Part shown: piece after piece, positions 7,598 through 15,202 of the stretch
Layout of the letters: the number at the start of each line of letters is the position of its first letter
Numbering within the stretch: the stretch's first letter is position 1
Source: Actinoplanes subtropicus
Lineage (GTDB): Bacteria > Actinomycetota > Actinomycetes > Mycobacteriales > Micromonosporaceae
NCBI RefSeq assembly: GCF_000721705.1
Contig: NZ_JOJL01000066.1
Location: forward strand, 1-23,216
Direction: 5' to 3'
DNA length: 23,216 nt
The notes under the pieces: model-generated
Seen by the model: the letters and a program-made list of their open reading frames with translations, nothing else
Database searches by the model: none
Told to the model about the DNA's origin: nothing
Made by a program: the position numbers and the translations under genes

Positions 7598-8464
7598 CTA
7601 TCGCTGGAGGAAGTCGAGGGCCTTGGCGACGAACTGGGCGTGGAACTGGAAGATGCCGCCGTGCCCGGCGTCGGGGTAGATCACCAGCTCGCTGTCCGGC
7701 AGGCGCCTGGCCAGGTCGAGTGAGTTCGAGGTGGGCACCATCCGGTCGGTGTCGCCGTTGGCCACGAGCACGGGCTGACGGATGACGGAGAGGTCGTGTG
7801 GGCGTTCCAGTCCCCAGGCGTGGATGGCGTCGAGCTGGGAGAAGTAGGACTTGAGCTTGATCGGCTTGTCGCGGTTCTCGGTGCGTTCCTTCAGCCGGGC
7901 CAGGAACTCCTTGCCGGCCCGGCGGCCGTTCGGGGTCCGGGTGAAGAAGAGGAACTGTTTCGGGTCCTGGAAGGTGAGTAGCGCCCGGACGGTGTCGAGG
8001 TGCGAAAGTTTGGTGACGTTCTTGATGCCCTCGCCGCCGGCCGGGCCGGTGCCGGCGAGGATCAGTTTGCGGAAGAGCTGAGGGTCGCTCTGCACCATCA
8101 CCTGGGCGATCATGCCGCCCATGGAGAAGCCGAGCAGGTCGACCTGGGTCAGGCCGAGCGCGTGGATGAAGGTGAGAGCGTCGGCCGCCATCGCCTGGAT
8201 GGTCTTCGGGGTGGTGCCGGTGGAGGCGCCGACGCCCCGGTTGTCGAACGCGATGACGTGGTGTTTGGTGGCGAGGCCGTCGACGACCCGGGGGTCCCAG
8301 TTGTCCAGCACCGCGGCCAGATGGGTGACCAGCACCAGCGGGACGCCGGTCTTCGGGCCGAGCTCGCGGTAGGCGAACTCGACGCCACCGGCGGAGATCG
8401 TGCGGGTCGGCGCGGACTTGTATGACGTCACCACACCGTGACGTGCTTCCTGACTGTTGTCCAT
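7598..8464 (-). CDS. Alpha/beta hydrolase (288 aa)
   Basis: A 288-aa alpha/beta-hydrolase fold enzyme, cytoplasmic. Nucleophile Ser114 lies in GFSMGG, the acid is probably Asp240 (NGDTDRMVP), and the base is His268 (DAGHGG). The usual HG oxyanion motif is replaced by HLAAVLDNWDP, which I know from a common subfamily of uncharacterised hydrolases that also has the FDNRGVGAS and FTRTPNGRRAGKEFL stretches seen here. AAGGAG lies 6 nt upstream of ATG 8464. A TetR-type operator lies at 8548-8565. A degraded copy of its C-terminal part is at 14956-15165, evidence of an earlier duplication. Substrate unknown. Confidence 0.9.
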   Translation of the reverse strand: MDNSQEARHGVVTSYKSAPTRTISAGGVEFAYRELGPKTGVPLVLVTHLAAVLDNWDPRVVDGLATKHHVIAFDNRGVGASTGTTPKTIQAMAADALTFIHALGLTQVDLLGFSMGGMIAQVMVQSDPQLFRKLILAGTGPAGGEGIKNVTKLSHLDTVRALLTFQDPKQFLFFTRTPNGRRAGKEFLARLKERTENRDKPIKLKSYFSQLDAIHAWGLERPHDLSVIRQPVLVANGDTDRMVPTSNSLDLARRLPDSELVIYPDAGHGGIFQFHAQFVAKALDFLQR

Positions 8465-8547
8465 GACTATCTCCTTGTCTGATGAACTCTCGAGCGAGGC
8501 GGACCCAGTGCGATGGAGCGAGGTGACGCGCCCAGCGCGTGATCAAA

Positions 8548-8565
8548 GTATGACCGTAATATAAT
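8548..8565 (-). promoter_or_regulatory. Shared TetR-type operator, copy 3 (hydrolase)
   Basis: The plus strand reads GTATGACCGTAATATAAT. The minus strand gives TATATT, a -10-like hexamer, directly upstream of the palindromic core. It lies 84 bp upstream of the 7598-8464 hydrolase start. Confidence 0.65.
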
Positions 8566-8866
8566 TGCTGCGCAAGCCCCGGAGCTCATCAAATGCAGCT
8601 AGCAGACATACGAGGGTTTCCTCGTCGAGCGCTACCGCAAGGACGGCCCTTTCGAGCCGCCCCCGTGCCCGAACGACGGTGCGACGCGGGAGCGACAGCC
8701 CATCCGAGGAAGGGCCTGGCCTCTCCCAACGGGCTGGGCGAGCGCGCCGAAATGCGAGATCCTCACCGTGGCGGCCTTCGACGTCCCCGCCGGCCTCGGG
8801 CGCCACACCGTCGCGCAGCTGAACACACTCGATGGCAGGCTGGCTGACGAAGTCGGCGAGAGACGG
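8566..8866. other. 301-bp stretch without a convincing gene
   Basis: The plus strand from about 8605 has an open frame without a start, reading YEGFLVERYRKDGPFEPP and onward past 8866. A stop lies just before it and I recognise no family. It may be the remnant of a gene truncated at both ends, or chance in GC-rich DNA. No RNA gene or clear repeat is seen. Confidence 0.35.
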
Positions 8867-9754
8867 CTACCGGAGGAACTGCGACAGGGCGGCGGCTGTG
8901 GCGGCGGGCGCTTCCTCGGCGAGGAAATGTCCGGCGGAGGCGATGGCGGTCGTGGACACGTCGGTGGCGTAGGACTGCCAGACGGCGGCGACGTCGTAGT
9001 GCCGGCCGACGAATCCCGCGGTGCCCCACGTCACGAGCAGCGGGCAGGTGATCCGGTCGCCGCGGGTGTAGCCGGCGTCGTCGTGCTCCAGGTCGATGGT
9101 GGCCGCCGCGCGGTAGTCCTCGCAGCTCGCCGCGATGGCGGCGGGGTCGCGGAAGTGCGTGACGTACTGCTCGACGGCGGTCTCGTCGAATGGGTGGCCG
9201 CCGGCGGACCAGGCGGCCAGCTTTGCCCGGAGGTAGAACTCGGGGTCGCCGGCGATGAGGTGCTCCGGGAAGCCGGGCGGCTGGGCCAGGAAGAACCAAT
9301 GTTCGTAGGCCATCGCGAGGGCTGTGTCCGCGGTGGCGAAGACGTGCCGGGTGGGCACGATGTCCAGGACGGCGGCACGGCTGACCCGATCGGGGTGGTC
9401 GAGGCACATCCGGTGCACGACCCTTGCGCCACGGTCGTGTCCGACCGCGGCGAAGCGGTCGAAACCGAGACTCGCCATCACCGCGACCTGGTCCGCGGCC
9501 ATCGTTCGTTTGCTGTACTCGGCATGGTCGGTTCCCGCAGCCGGTTTCGTGGATCCGCCATAGCCGCGCAGGTCCGCCAGCACGACGGTGTGGCGCTCGG
9601 CCAGGATCGGGGCGACCTGATGCCACATCACGTGCGTCTGCGGATAGCCGTGCAGCAGCAGGACCGGTGGTCCGGTGCCGGCTGTGCGGCCGGTGATGCG
9701 GATCCCGTCGACGTCCACCTCGACTGGTGCGAACCCCGCGAGCAGCTGTGCCAT
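8867..9754 (-). CDS. Haloacetate (fluoroacetate) dehalogenase-like hydrolase
   Basis: A 295-aa alpha/beta hydrolase. It has the pattern of characterised fluoroacetate dehalogenases: nucleophile Asp107 with Arg108 and Arg111 (GHDRGARVVHR), acid Asp131 (VLDIVPT), base His276 (AGHFLAEEAP), and the halide-pocket candidates His152-Trp153 (YEHWFFLAQP) and Tyr214 (CEDYRA). In Rhodopseudomonas RPA1163 the equivalents are Asp110, Arg111, Arg114, Asp134, His280, His155, Trp156 and Tyr219, from memory. Such enzymes replace halogen on a 2-haloacid by hydroxyl through an aspartyl ester. ATG 9754 is preferred over GTG 9763 because GGGAG is well placed for it. An epoxide hydrolase role is the main alternative, but the Arg pair and Trp favour haloacids. 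It follows TetR 9902-10498 on the same strand. Confidence 0.8.
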   Translation of the reverse strand: MAQLLAGFAPVEVDVDGIRITGRTAGTGPPVLLLHGYPQTHVMWHQVAPILAERHTVVLADLRGYGGSTKPAAGTDHAEYSKRTMAADQVAVMASLGFDRFAAVGHDRGARVVHRMCLDHPDRVSRAAVLDIVPTRHVFATADTALAMAYEHWFFLAQPPGFPEHLIAGDPEFYLRAKLAAWSAGGHPFDETAVEQYVTHFRDPAAIAASCEDYRAAATIDLEHDDAGYTRGDRITCPLLVTWGTAGFVGRHYDVAAVWQSYATDVSTTAIASAGHFLAEEAPAATAAALSQFLR

Positions 9755-9795
9755 GTCGCCCACTCCCGCCTCGCGCTCTGCTGCCTGCTGTCGGT

Positions 9796-9880
9796 TCAGA
9801 GTTTGACGATCATCGTGCCGTGGTTCTCGCCGCGCATCAGCGCGAGGAACGCGTCCAGGATGGGGGCTCCGGCGCTGCGC
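9796..9880 (-). pseudogene. C-terminal fragment of an NADP-dependent oxidoreductase
   Basis: The minus strand reads APILDAFLALMRGENHGTMI then VKL and a TGA at 9798-9796. This matches the end of the MDR oxidoreductase family, whose members finish AFLxLLRGENxGKxLVRL. Nothing of the rest of the enzyme remains. It lies between the TetR stop and the dehalogenase-like gene, suggesting that an oxidoreductase gene was deleted here. Confidence 0.65.
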
Positions 9881-9901
9881 GTGAGACGCTGACGCTTCTG
9901 C

Positions 9902-10498
9902 TCAACCGGCGTCCTGTCGCCGGCCTTCGGTGCCGAGCAGTGTGAGGGCGCTCTGGATGCCCTGCTCGAGGACGACGTCCGCGAGGTGCCGATCGGCCAG
10001 GGCGCGGGAGAGTTGCAGCGTACCCACCATCAGAGCGTAGATGCTGAACGCCTGCACCCGTGCCGATCGCGGGTCTTGGGGCGCCACCCGGGCGGCGACG
10101 TCGTCGATGACGGTGAGGACACCGTCGGTGTACGCCCGTTTGGTCGCGTCCGCGCAACGGGCGATCTCGTCGAGCAGCGCGGCCGACGGGCAGCCGTGCT
10201 CGGGGCTGTCGCGGTGCTGGACCGAGAGATAGGTACGCAGGATCTGCTCGACCCCGGCATGGCCGGGCGCCGCCGCGCCGAGGGCCTCGCACTGCTCGCG
10301 GAGCTGGTCGGCGACCGCGGTGGCGACCAGGTCGTCCTTGGAGTCGAAGTGGGCATAGAAGGCGCCGTTGGTCAGGCCCGCGTCAGCCATGAGCGCGGCG
10401 ATCCCCGAGCCGTCGATGCCGTCGGCCTTGAATCGGCGCCCAGCCGCCTCGATGATGCGCCGCCGCGTCTCCTGCTTGCGCTCCCTGCCGTACCGCAC
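9902..10498 (-). CDS. TetR/AcrR-family transcriptional regulator (copy 1)
   Basis: A 198-aa regulator. The N-terminal helix-turn-helix spans about residues 10-56 (TRRRIIEAAGRRF ... IAALMADAGLTNGAFYAHF), and residues 57-190 form the ligand and dimer domain, which contains the QHRDSPEHGCPSAALLDEIARC stretch also seen in its paralogue. GTG 10498 is chosen because AAGGAG lies 8 nt upstream and the next upstream ATG adds 19 Arg-rich residues without family likeness. It is closely related to TetR 15203-15775. An operator copy at 10561-10578 precedes it, so it probably represses itself and the shared operator set. Ligand unknown; an acyl-CoA or hydrolase substrate is a guess. Confidence 0.9.
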   Translation of the reverse strand: MRYGRERKQETRRRIIEAAGRRFKADGIDGSGIAALMADAGLTNGAFYAHFDSKDDLVATAVADQLREQCEALGAAAPGHAGVEQILRTYLSVQHRDSPEHGCPSAALLDEIARCADATKRAYTDGVLTVIDDVAARVAPQDPRSARVQAFSIYALMVGTLQLSRALADRHLADVVLEQGIQSALTLLGTEGRRQDAG

Positions 10499-10560
10499 CC
10501 CGCACGCTCCTTCACTCGTCCGGCCGACGGCTGGTCGCCGCCTCCGGGCCCACATTGAGC

Positions 10561-10578
10561 GTACGGCCGTAATTTAAT
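10561..10578 (-). promoter_or_regulatory. Shared TetR-type operator, copy 4 (TetR copy 1)
   Basis: The plus strand reads GTACGGCCGTAATTTAAT. The 10-bp core TACGGCCGTA is a perfect palindrome. The minus strand gives TAAATT directly upstream of it. It lies 63 bp from the GTG of the 9902-10498 TetR gene. Confidence 0.7.
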
Positions 10579-10621
10579 TTCTTCCAACCTATTGCCCGAC
10601 GCCTCCTCCCGCCCTATGGTC

Positions 10622-10639
10622 GTATGAGCGTAATACAAA
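10622..10639. promoter_or_regulatory. Shared TetR-type operator, copy 5 (SDR remnant)
   Basis: The plus strand reads GTATGAGCGTAATACAAA. It is the most divergent copy and lacks the minus-strand TANNNT hexamer, which fits it serving the plus-strand gene starting 18 bp downstream. It is framed by GGTCGT (10618-10623) and ACGACC (10639-10644). Confidence 0.6.
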
Positions 10640-10656
10640 CGACCGGGGAACCGACG

Positions 10657-10788
10657 ATGACAGCGACACGGCTGGTGGCACTCGTGACGGGTGCGTCCAC
10701 GGGCATCAGCGTGCTGCGCCACATCGCGCCGGCCCGGACCTTCGACAGCAGCGTCCGCAACCTCAACCGGATGCCGAGCCGACGCTGA
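10657..10788 (+). pseudogene. Internally deleted short-chain dehydrogenase (43 aa)
   Basis: ATG 10657, with GGGGAA just upstream, opens a 43-codon frame. Residues 1-17 read MTATRLVALVTGASTGI, the SDR start with the TGxxxGI cofactor motif. Residues 19-43 read VLRHIAPARTFDSSVRNLNR and MPSRR, typical of an SDR C-terminus. The roughly 200 residues between, including the catalytic Tyr and Lys, are gone, apparently by an in-frame deletion. Promoter, ribosome binding site and both ends are intact, so a 43-aa peptide could still be made, but it cannot be an enzyme. It lies upstream of and collinear with the hydrolase at 10894. Confidence 0.75.
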
Positions 10789-10893
10789 CCGTCGAGCCGG
10801 CGAACACGGCTGTACGGCAGACCAAGCACCTTGTTGCATCACCGAACCGGCTGGGCGCGACGAGCGTGCCCGAGCACAGACAGGAGTGTCATC

Positions 10894-11805
10894 GTGGAAA
10901 TCAGTCCCCAGGCGCAGCAGTTCGCGCAGTTCCTGGAAAGCGTGCGCGCCAAATCGTCCACGCCCGGCCTGGACCTGGGCATCGTCCGCGACATCGTCGA
11001 AACGCACCACCTGGCGTCAACCGAGCCGGAGGGCGTCACCTACGCCGAGGTCGACGCCGGCGGCGTCCCCGCCCTCTGGTGCATCCCCGCCGGCGCCGAC
11101 CCCGACCGGGCGCTGCTGCACTTCCACTTCGGCGGCTCGGTCACCGCGTCGATGCATTCGGACCGCAAGGCCGCCGGGCACATCGCGAAGGCCGCCGGGA
11201 TCCGCTCGCTGGTCGTGGATTTCCGCTTGGCCCCCGAACACCCCTACCCGGCACAACTCGACGACGCCGAGACCGCCTACCGGTGGCTGCTGGCACAGGG
11301 CTACCAGCCGCAGCACATCGGCAGCACCGGCCACTCCATCGGCGGCACCCTCGCGATCATGCTGCCGCTACGGCTGCTCGCCAACGGTGAACCCACCCCC
11401 GGCGCGATCGTCAGCATCTCCCCGTGGACCGATCTCACCATCGCCAACCCCAAGGTCGACGAGAACGCCGAACACGACAAGATGCTCAGCCGCACCACCC
11501 TCGAACTCTTCCGGGGAGCCTGGCTGCAGGACCCGGCCCTGGACTTCGCCGACCCGCGGATCAGCCTCGTCAACGCCGACCTGACCGGCCTGCCACCCAC
11601 CGTCGTGCACTACGGCGAGTACGAAACCCTCGCCGGCGACGGCGCCGAACTTGCCCAACGCCTCACCGAATTCAAGGTCACCTCCGAGGTCCACCCGATG
11701 CCCCAGGGACAGCACTCGTTCATCCTCGCAGCCGACCGCGTACCCGAAGTCGACCAGGCAATCGGGCAGATGGGCCAGTGGCTGCGCCGGCACCTCGGCG
11801 CCTGA
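10894..11805 (+). CDS. HSL-type alpha/beta hydrolase (esterase)
   Basis: A 303-aa enzyme of the hormone-sensitive-lipase/steryl-acetyl-hydrolase group. The oxyanion motif is HFHFGG (76-81, for the usual HGGG), followed by the family block FRLAPEHPYPA (110-120), nucleophile Ser148 in GHSIGG, acid probably Glu244 (YGEYETL) and base His274 (GQHSF). It likely hydrolyses short acyl esters. GTG 10894 is chosen because CAGGAG sits 7 nt upstream. It heads a plus-strand run with the hydrolase at 11852 (46-bp gap) and the crotonase at 12816, likely one operon that began with the deleted SDR. Confidence 0.9.
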   Translation: MEISPQAQQFAQFLESVRAKSSTPGLDLGIVRDIVETHHLASTEPEGVTYAEVDAGGVPALWCIPAGADPDRALLHFHFGGSVTASMHSDRKAAGHIAKAAGIRSLVVDFRLAPEHPYPAQLDDAETAYRWLLAQGYQPQHIGSTGHSIGGTLAIMLPLRLLANGEPTPGAIVSISPWTDLTIANPKVDENAEHDKMLSRTTLELFRGAWLQDPALDFADPRISLVNADLTGLPPTVVHYGEYETLAGDGAELAQRLTEFKVTSEVHPMPQGQHSFILAADRVPEVDQAIGQMGQWLRRHLGA

Positions 11806-11851
11806 ACGGCGGACCTCACCCGTCATCCCAACAACCGAAAAGGACAGCGTC

Positions 11852-12706
11852 ATGAGTACTTTTCTGGCTGACAAAGCCGAGAACCTGTCGGTGGAGGGCC
11901 CTTCCGCCACGTTCACCTACCGGCGTATCGGCCGGCCGGGCGGGACACCGGTGGTGCTGCTGAACCGATTCCGGGCCACCATCGACTGGTGGGACCCGGA
12001 GTTCCTGGACCTACTCGCCGCTGACCACGACGTGATCCTCTTCGACACCGTCGGGACCGGCTACTCCACCGGTGAGCCCCGCGACTCCCTGGACGGATTC
12101 GCCGACGGCGCCATCGAGTTCATCGAGACCCTCGGCCTGCCCCAGGTCGACTTGCTCGGCTGGTCGATGGGCGGCTTCGTGGCCCAGCGCATCGCCCTGC
12201 GCCGCCCGGAACTGGTGCGCCGGCTCGTCGTGGCGGGAAGCGGCCCGAACGGCTGGCTGCCCGGGGCCCCGGCCATGAACGAGAAGGTCGTGGCCATCAT
12301 GCAAAAGCCGGGCGGCGGCAACGCGGACGACCTGCTGTACCTGTTCTACCCCGACACCGAAACCGGACGCGCCGCCGGACGACGGCACCTCGACCACATC
12401 TCGACCCGCCTGAACGCCGGCGGCCCGGCCGTGTCCGAGACCACCGCCCAGGGCATGTTCACCGCGGTGAGCCAACTCCTTCAAGTCACGCCGGAGCAGG
12501 TGCGAGCGGAACTGGAAGCCATCAAACACCCCCTGCTGTACATCTGCGGACAGCACGACGTGATGGTGCCCGCCTACAACTCGTACGCGGCGATCCGGTA
12601 CCTCGACGCGGCCACCTTGATCATCTACGGCGACGCCGGGCACGCCCTGATGTTCCAACACGCCAAGACCTTCGTCGCGGACGTGACCACCTTCCTCGCC
12701 GCCTGA
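11852..12706 (+). CDS. Alpha/beta hydrolase (284 aa)
   Basis: A 284-aa alpha/beta hydrolase. Nucleophile Ser105 lies in GWSMGG, acid Asp236 in CGQHDVMVP and base His264 in GDAGHALMF. As in the 7598-8464 enzyme, the HG oxyanion motif is replaced, here by NRFRATIDWWDPEF, and the strand FDTVGTGYSTG corresponds to FDNRGVGAST there, so the two belong to related subfamilies. AAAAGGAC lies upstream of ATG 11852. It starts 46 bp after the preceding hydrolase and is followed by the second crotonase, consistent with co-transcription. Substrate unknown. Confidence 0.9.
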   Translation: MSTFLADKAENLSVEGPSATFTYRRIGRPGGTPVVLLNRFRATIDWWDPEFLDLLAADHDVILFDTVGTGYSTGEPRDSLDGFADGAIEFIETLGLPQVDLLGWSMGGFVAQRIALRRPELVRRLVVAGSGPNGWLPGAPAMNEKVVAIMQKPGGGNADDLLYLFYPDTETGRAAGRRHLDHISTRLNAGGPAVSETTAQGMFTAVSQLLQVTPEQVRAELEAIKHPLLYICGQHDVMVPAYNSYAAIRYLDAATLIIYGDAGHALMFQHAKTFVADVTTFLAA

Positions 12707-12815
12707 CCCAGCCCGCCGATACGGCTCGGTGAACGGGCCGGATTGGCAGGCCGCCGCCTCGTCTCACCCCGGCCGGAAAAGGCCTTCCCCGACCCGACAC
12801 CTCAAGGAGACCGCG

Positions 12816-13643
12816 ATGACCCAGCCCAGCACGATCAGCGTGCAAGCACCGACACCCAAGATCCGCACTGTCACGTTCGCGAACCCGCCGGTGAACCTGA
12901 TGGTTCCGGAGACCGTCCACCGGCTGCGCGAGGTGATCACCCAGTTCAGCGACGATCCGCGGGTTCAGGTCGTCGTCTTCACCAGCGACACGCCCGGCTT
13001 CTTCATCAACCACTTCGATCTCGCCCAAGCCGGCGAACTGCTGACCCAGGACGCGGACGCCACACCCGCCTGGATCGACCTTGTCGAGCGGCTGTCCACG
13101 GCACCGTTCATCAGCATCGCCGCCATCCGCGGCCGGACCCGCGGCGCGGGTAACGAGCTGGCCCTGGCGTGCGATCTGCGCTACGCCAGCCGCGAGCAGG
13201 CGGTGTTCGGCCAGCCGGAGGTCGGTATCGGCATCCTCCCCGGCGGCGGGGGCACCCAACGCCTGACCCGCCTGCTCGGCCGCGACCGGGCCCTGGAAGT
13301 CGTGCTGTCCGCCGACGACTACGACGCCGACACGGCGCACCAATCCGGCTGGGTGACCCGGGCCGTACCCGACGCCGACCTGGACGGTTTCGTCGACGCG
13401 ATGGCGTCACGCCTGGCATCGTTTGACAAGGGCACGCTGCAGGCCGCCAAGGCGCAGATCAACCAGGCGACGCTGCCGCCGCGGACCGAACTGCTCGCGG
13501 CATACACCGCATTCGCCACGTCGCTGACCTCGCCCGCATTCGCCGCGCGCGCCCAGGAAATGGGAAAGCTCGCCGAACAGAAGGGCCTCGACGTGGAACT
13601 GCGCATGGGCGACTACCTCGGCGTCGCCAACCAGCAGATCTGA
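12816..13643 (+). CDS. Enoyl-CoA hydratase/isomerase family protein (copy 2)
   Basis: A 275-aa crotonase, the same length as copy 1 at 2964-3791 and about 60% identical by eye; both start MTQ(S/P)STIS and end (G)ANQQ(A) or (G)VANQQI. Catalytic acids are Glu114 (AGNELALACDLR) and Glu135 (FGQPEVGIGILPGGGGTQRL). ATG 12816 is chosen because CAAGGAG lies 6 nt upstream, the same arrangement as in copy 1; an upstream in-frame ATG has no such site. It is the third enzyme of the plus-strand run. The pair probably arose by duplication and then specialised for different acyl-CoAs. Confidence 0.9.
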   Translation: MTQPSTISVQAPTPKIRTVTFANPPVNLMVPETVHRLREVITQFSDDPRVQVVVFTSDTPGFFINHFDLAQAGELLTQDADATPAWIDLVERLSTAPFISIAAIRGRTRGAGNELALACDLRYASREQAVFGQPEVGIGILPGGGGTQRLTRLLGRDRALEVVLSADDYDADTAHQSGWVTRAVPDADLDGFVDAMASRLASFDKGTLQAAKAQINQATLPPRTELLAAYTAFATSLTSPAFAARAQEMGKLAEQKGLDVELRMGDYLGVANQQI

Positions 13644-13667
13644 TTCCCCGCGTGACCGGCCGCGCGA

Positions 13668-13805
13668 ATGCCACGGTACGGGGGCGCAGCACCACCAGGC
13701 GACCGGCGGCGAATCATCGAGACGGCCGGACACCGGCTCGGGCAGGACGACGACGTCGACGGGCTCTGGTATCGGCCCGCTGGTGGCCGGCGCCGGGGCG
13801 ATTCG
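13668..13805 (+). pseudogene. Fragment of a TetR regulator (DNA-binding part, frameshifted)
   Basis: ATG 13668 opens MPRYGGAAPPGDRRRIIETA followed by GHRLGQDDDVDG, which lines up with the start of both intact TetR proteins (RY..., RRRIIEAAG or QRIIKVAGHRFKQDGIDG). After DG a one-base shift restores GSGIGPLVAGAGA, matching GSGIAALMADAGL. No recognisable ligand domain follows. Together with the 7197-7297 fragment this makes four traces of this TetR subfamily in one window. Confidence 0.75.
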
Positions 13806-13911
13806 CCGCGCACACGCCGCGGGCCGGGTACAGATCCAGCCGCCCGCCCAACGCCATGACCATCGCGAGCGCTCCTGCACACTCCACCTCACCGATCGAC
13901 CAGGAGTCACC

Positions 13912-14904
13912 ATGAAGGCCTTCGTCGTCACCCACTACGGACCCGACGGGCTCCGCGCGGCCGACATCCCCACACCCCCGGTAGGGCCTCGTGACGTCCT
14001 GGTCGACGTCAAGGCCGCCAGCGTCAACCCCCTCGACAAGATGGTGCGCAACGGCGAGTTCAAGCAACTCCTGAAGTACCAGCGCCCGTTCACCCTGGGC
14101 CACGACGTCGCCGGAATCATCACCCGAGTCGGCGCCGACGTGCACGAATTCAAGGCCGGCGACGAGATCTACGCACGACCACGCGACCTGCGGACCGGCA
14201 CCTTCGCCGAATCGATCGCGATCGACGCCGACGACGTGGCCATCAAGCCCGCCTCGCTCTCCTTCGCCGAGGCCGCCGCCGTACCGCTGGTGGCGCTCGC
14301 CGCTTGGCAGAGCCTCGTCGACCTCGCCGACGTACGCCCCGGGCAGAAGGTGCTCGTGCACGCCGGTGCGGGCGGCCTCGGCTCGACCGTCATCCAGTTC
14401 GCCAAACATCTCGGCGCGTACGTCGCCACCACCGCCCACACCCGCGACCTCGACAAAGTCCGAGACCTCGGCGCCGACGAAGCCATCGACTACACCACCA
14501 CCGAGTTCACCGACGTCCTCCACGGCTACGACGTCGTCCTCGACTCCCTCGGCCCGGCCAGCCTCGAAAAATCACTGACGATCCTCAAGCCCGGCGGACT
14601 CGCCATCAGCGTGGTCGGCCCACCCGACCCGGCCTTCGCCGCACAGCTCGGCCAGCCGCTGCTCAAACCGGTCATGGCCCTGCTCAGCCGCAAAGTCCGC
14701 CGCCGGGCGAAGCGACTGGGCGTCCGATACTCGTTCTTCTTCATGCACGCCGACGGCACCCAGCTCAAGGCCCTGGCAGCACTCTACGACGCCGGCACCC
14801 TGCGCCCCGTCCTCGACCGCACCTTCGATTTCGACGACACCCTCGACGCCCTCGCCTACGTCGAACAGGGCAAGGCCAACGGCAAGATCGTGATCACCCG
14901 CTGA
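13912..14904 (+). CDS. NADP-dependent zinc-less MDR oxidoreductase
   Basis: A 330-aa medium-chain dehydrogenase/reductase of the quinone-oxidoreductase type. The N-terminal catalytic domain starts MKAFVVTHYGPDGLR; the nucleotide-binding loop is HAGAGGLG (150-157) in the Rossmann domain; the C-terminus is GKIVITR. Structural and catalytic zinc cysteines are absent. It probably reduces an enone or quinone with NADPH. CAGGAG lies 6 nt before ATG 13912. It is separated from crotonase copy 2 by 268 bp holding the TetR fragment. It is related in type, but not closely, to the MDR half of the 4343-6088 fusion and has no SnoaL domains. Confidence 0.92.
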   Translation: MKAFVVTHYGPDGLRAADIPTPPVGPRDVLVDVKAASVNPLDKMVRNGEFKQLLKYQRPFTLGHDVAGIITRVGADVHEFKAGDEIYARPRDLRTGTFAESIAIDADDVAIKPASLSFAEAAAVPLVALAAWQSLVDLADVRPGQKVLVHAGAGGLGSTVIQFAKHLGAYVATTAHTRDLDKVRDLGADEAIDYTTTEFTDVLHGYDVVLDSLGPASLEKSLTILKPGGLAISVVGPPDPAFAAQLGQPLLKPVMALLSRKVRRRAKRLGVRYSFFFMHADGTQLKALAALYDAGTLRPVLDRTFDFDDTLDALAYVEQGKANGKIVITR

Positions 14905-14936
14905 CCACGACGCCGGTGCAGCCGCACTGCCGTTGA

Positions 14937-14955
14937 CCGTCCCCAGCCGGGACGG
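14937..14955 (+). terminator. Hairpin behind the MDR gene
   Basis: CCGTCCC (14937-14943) and GGGACGG (14949-14955) form a 7-bp stem with a 5-nt loop, 32 bp after the stop of the 13912-14904 gene. No T-run follows, as is common in actinomycetes. Confidence 0.45.
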
Positions 14956-15165
14956 CTCCGTCATCGGCCAGACGTACTCGTGGCCAACGGCGAAAGCGAC
15001 CGGATGGTGCCGACCCGGAACCCGCTCGACCGGGCACGACGGCTGCCGGACAGCGATCTGGTGATTGATCTACCCGACGCGGGGCACGGCGGGATCTTCC
15101 CGTTTCACGCGCAGTTCGTCGACAAGAGGCGGCCCCTAATGCTGTCGAACCGACGGTCGTGGGGG
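14956..15165 (+). pseudogene. C-terminal fragment of an alpha/beta hydrolase
   Basis: The plus strand reads VLVANGESDRMVPTRNPLDR then ARRLPDSDLVIDLPDAGHGG and IFPFHAQFVDK. The intact hydrolase at 7598-8464 has VLVANGDTDRMVPTSNSLDL, ARRLPDSELVIYPDAGHGG and IFQFHAQFVAK. The fragment keeps the acid and His regions but has one extra residue in LVIDLPDAG and loses the family end after QFVDK. There is no nucleophile part, so it is a non-functional copy of that gene. Confidence 0.85.
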
Positions 15166-15170
15166 CCGCC
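15128..15170. terminator. 9-bp-stem hairpin between convergent genes
   Basis: GGCGGCCCC (15128-15136) and GGGGCCGCC (15162-15170) are perfect arms around a 25-nt loop, itself containing ACCGACGGT. It lies between the plus-strand hydrolase fragment and the 3' end of the minus-strand TetR gene (stop at 15203), where a two-way terminator would be expected. Confidence 0.5.
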
Positions 15171-15202
15171 CGGACGGCATCCGGGCTGCTGCGGCGCCAT
15201 GC

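Noticed and set aside
7414..7785. 123-aa plus-strand frame starting MSAAPIVAEAP
   Set aside because: It overlaps the 3' end of the hydrolase antisense for about 190 bp and resembles no family; only the first 180 bp could be independent.
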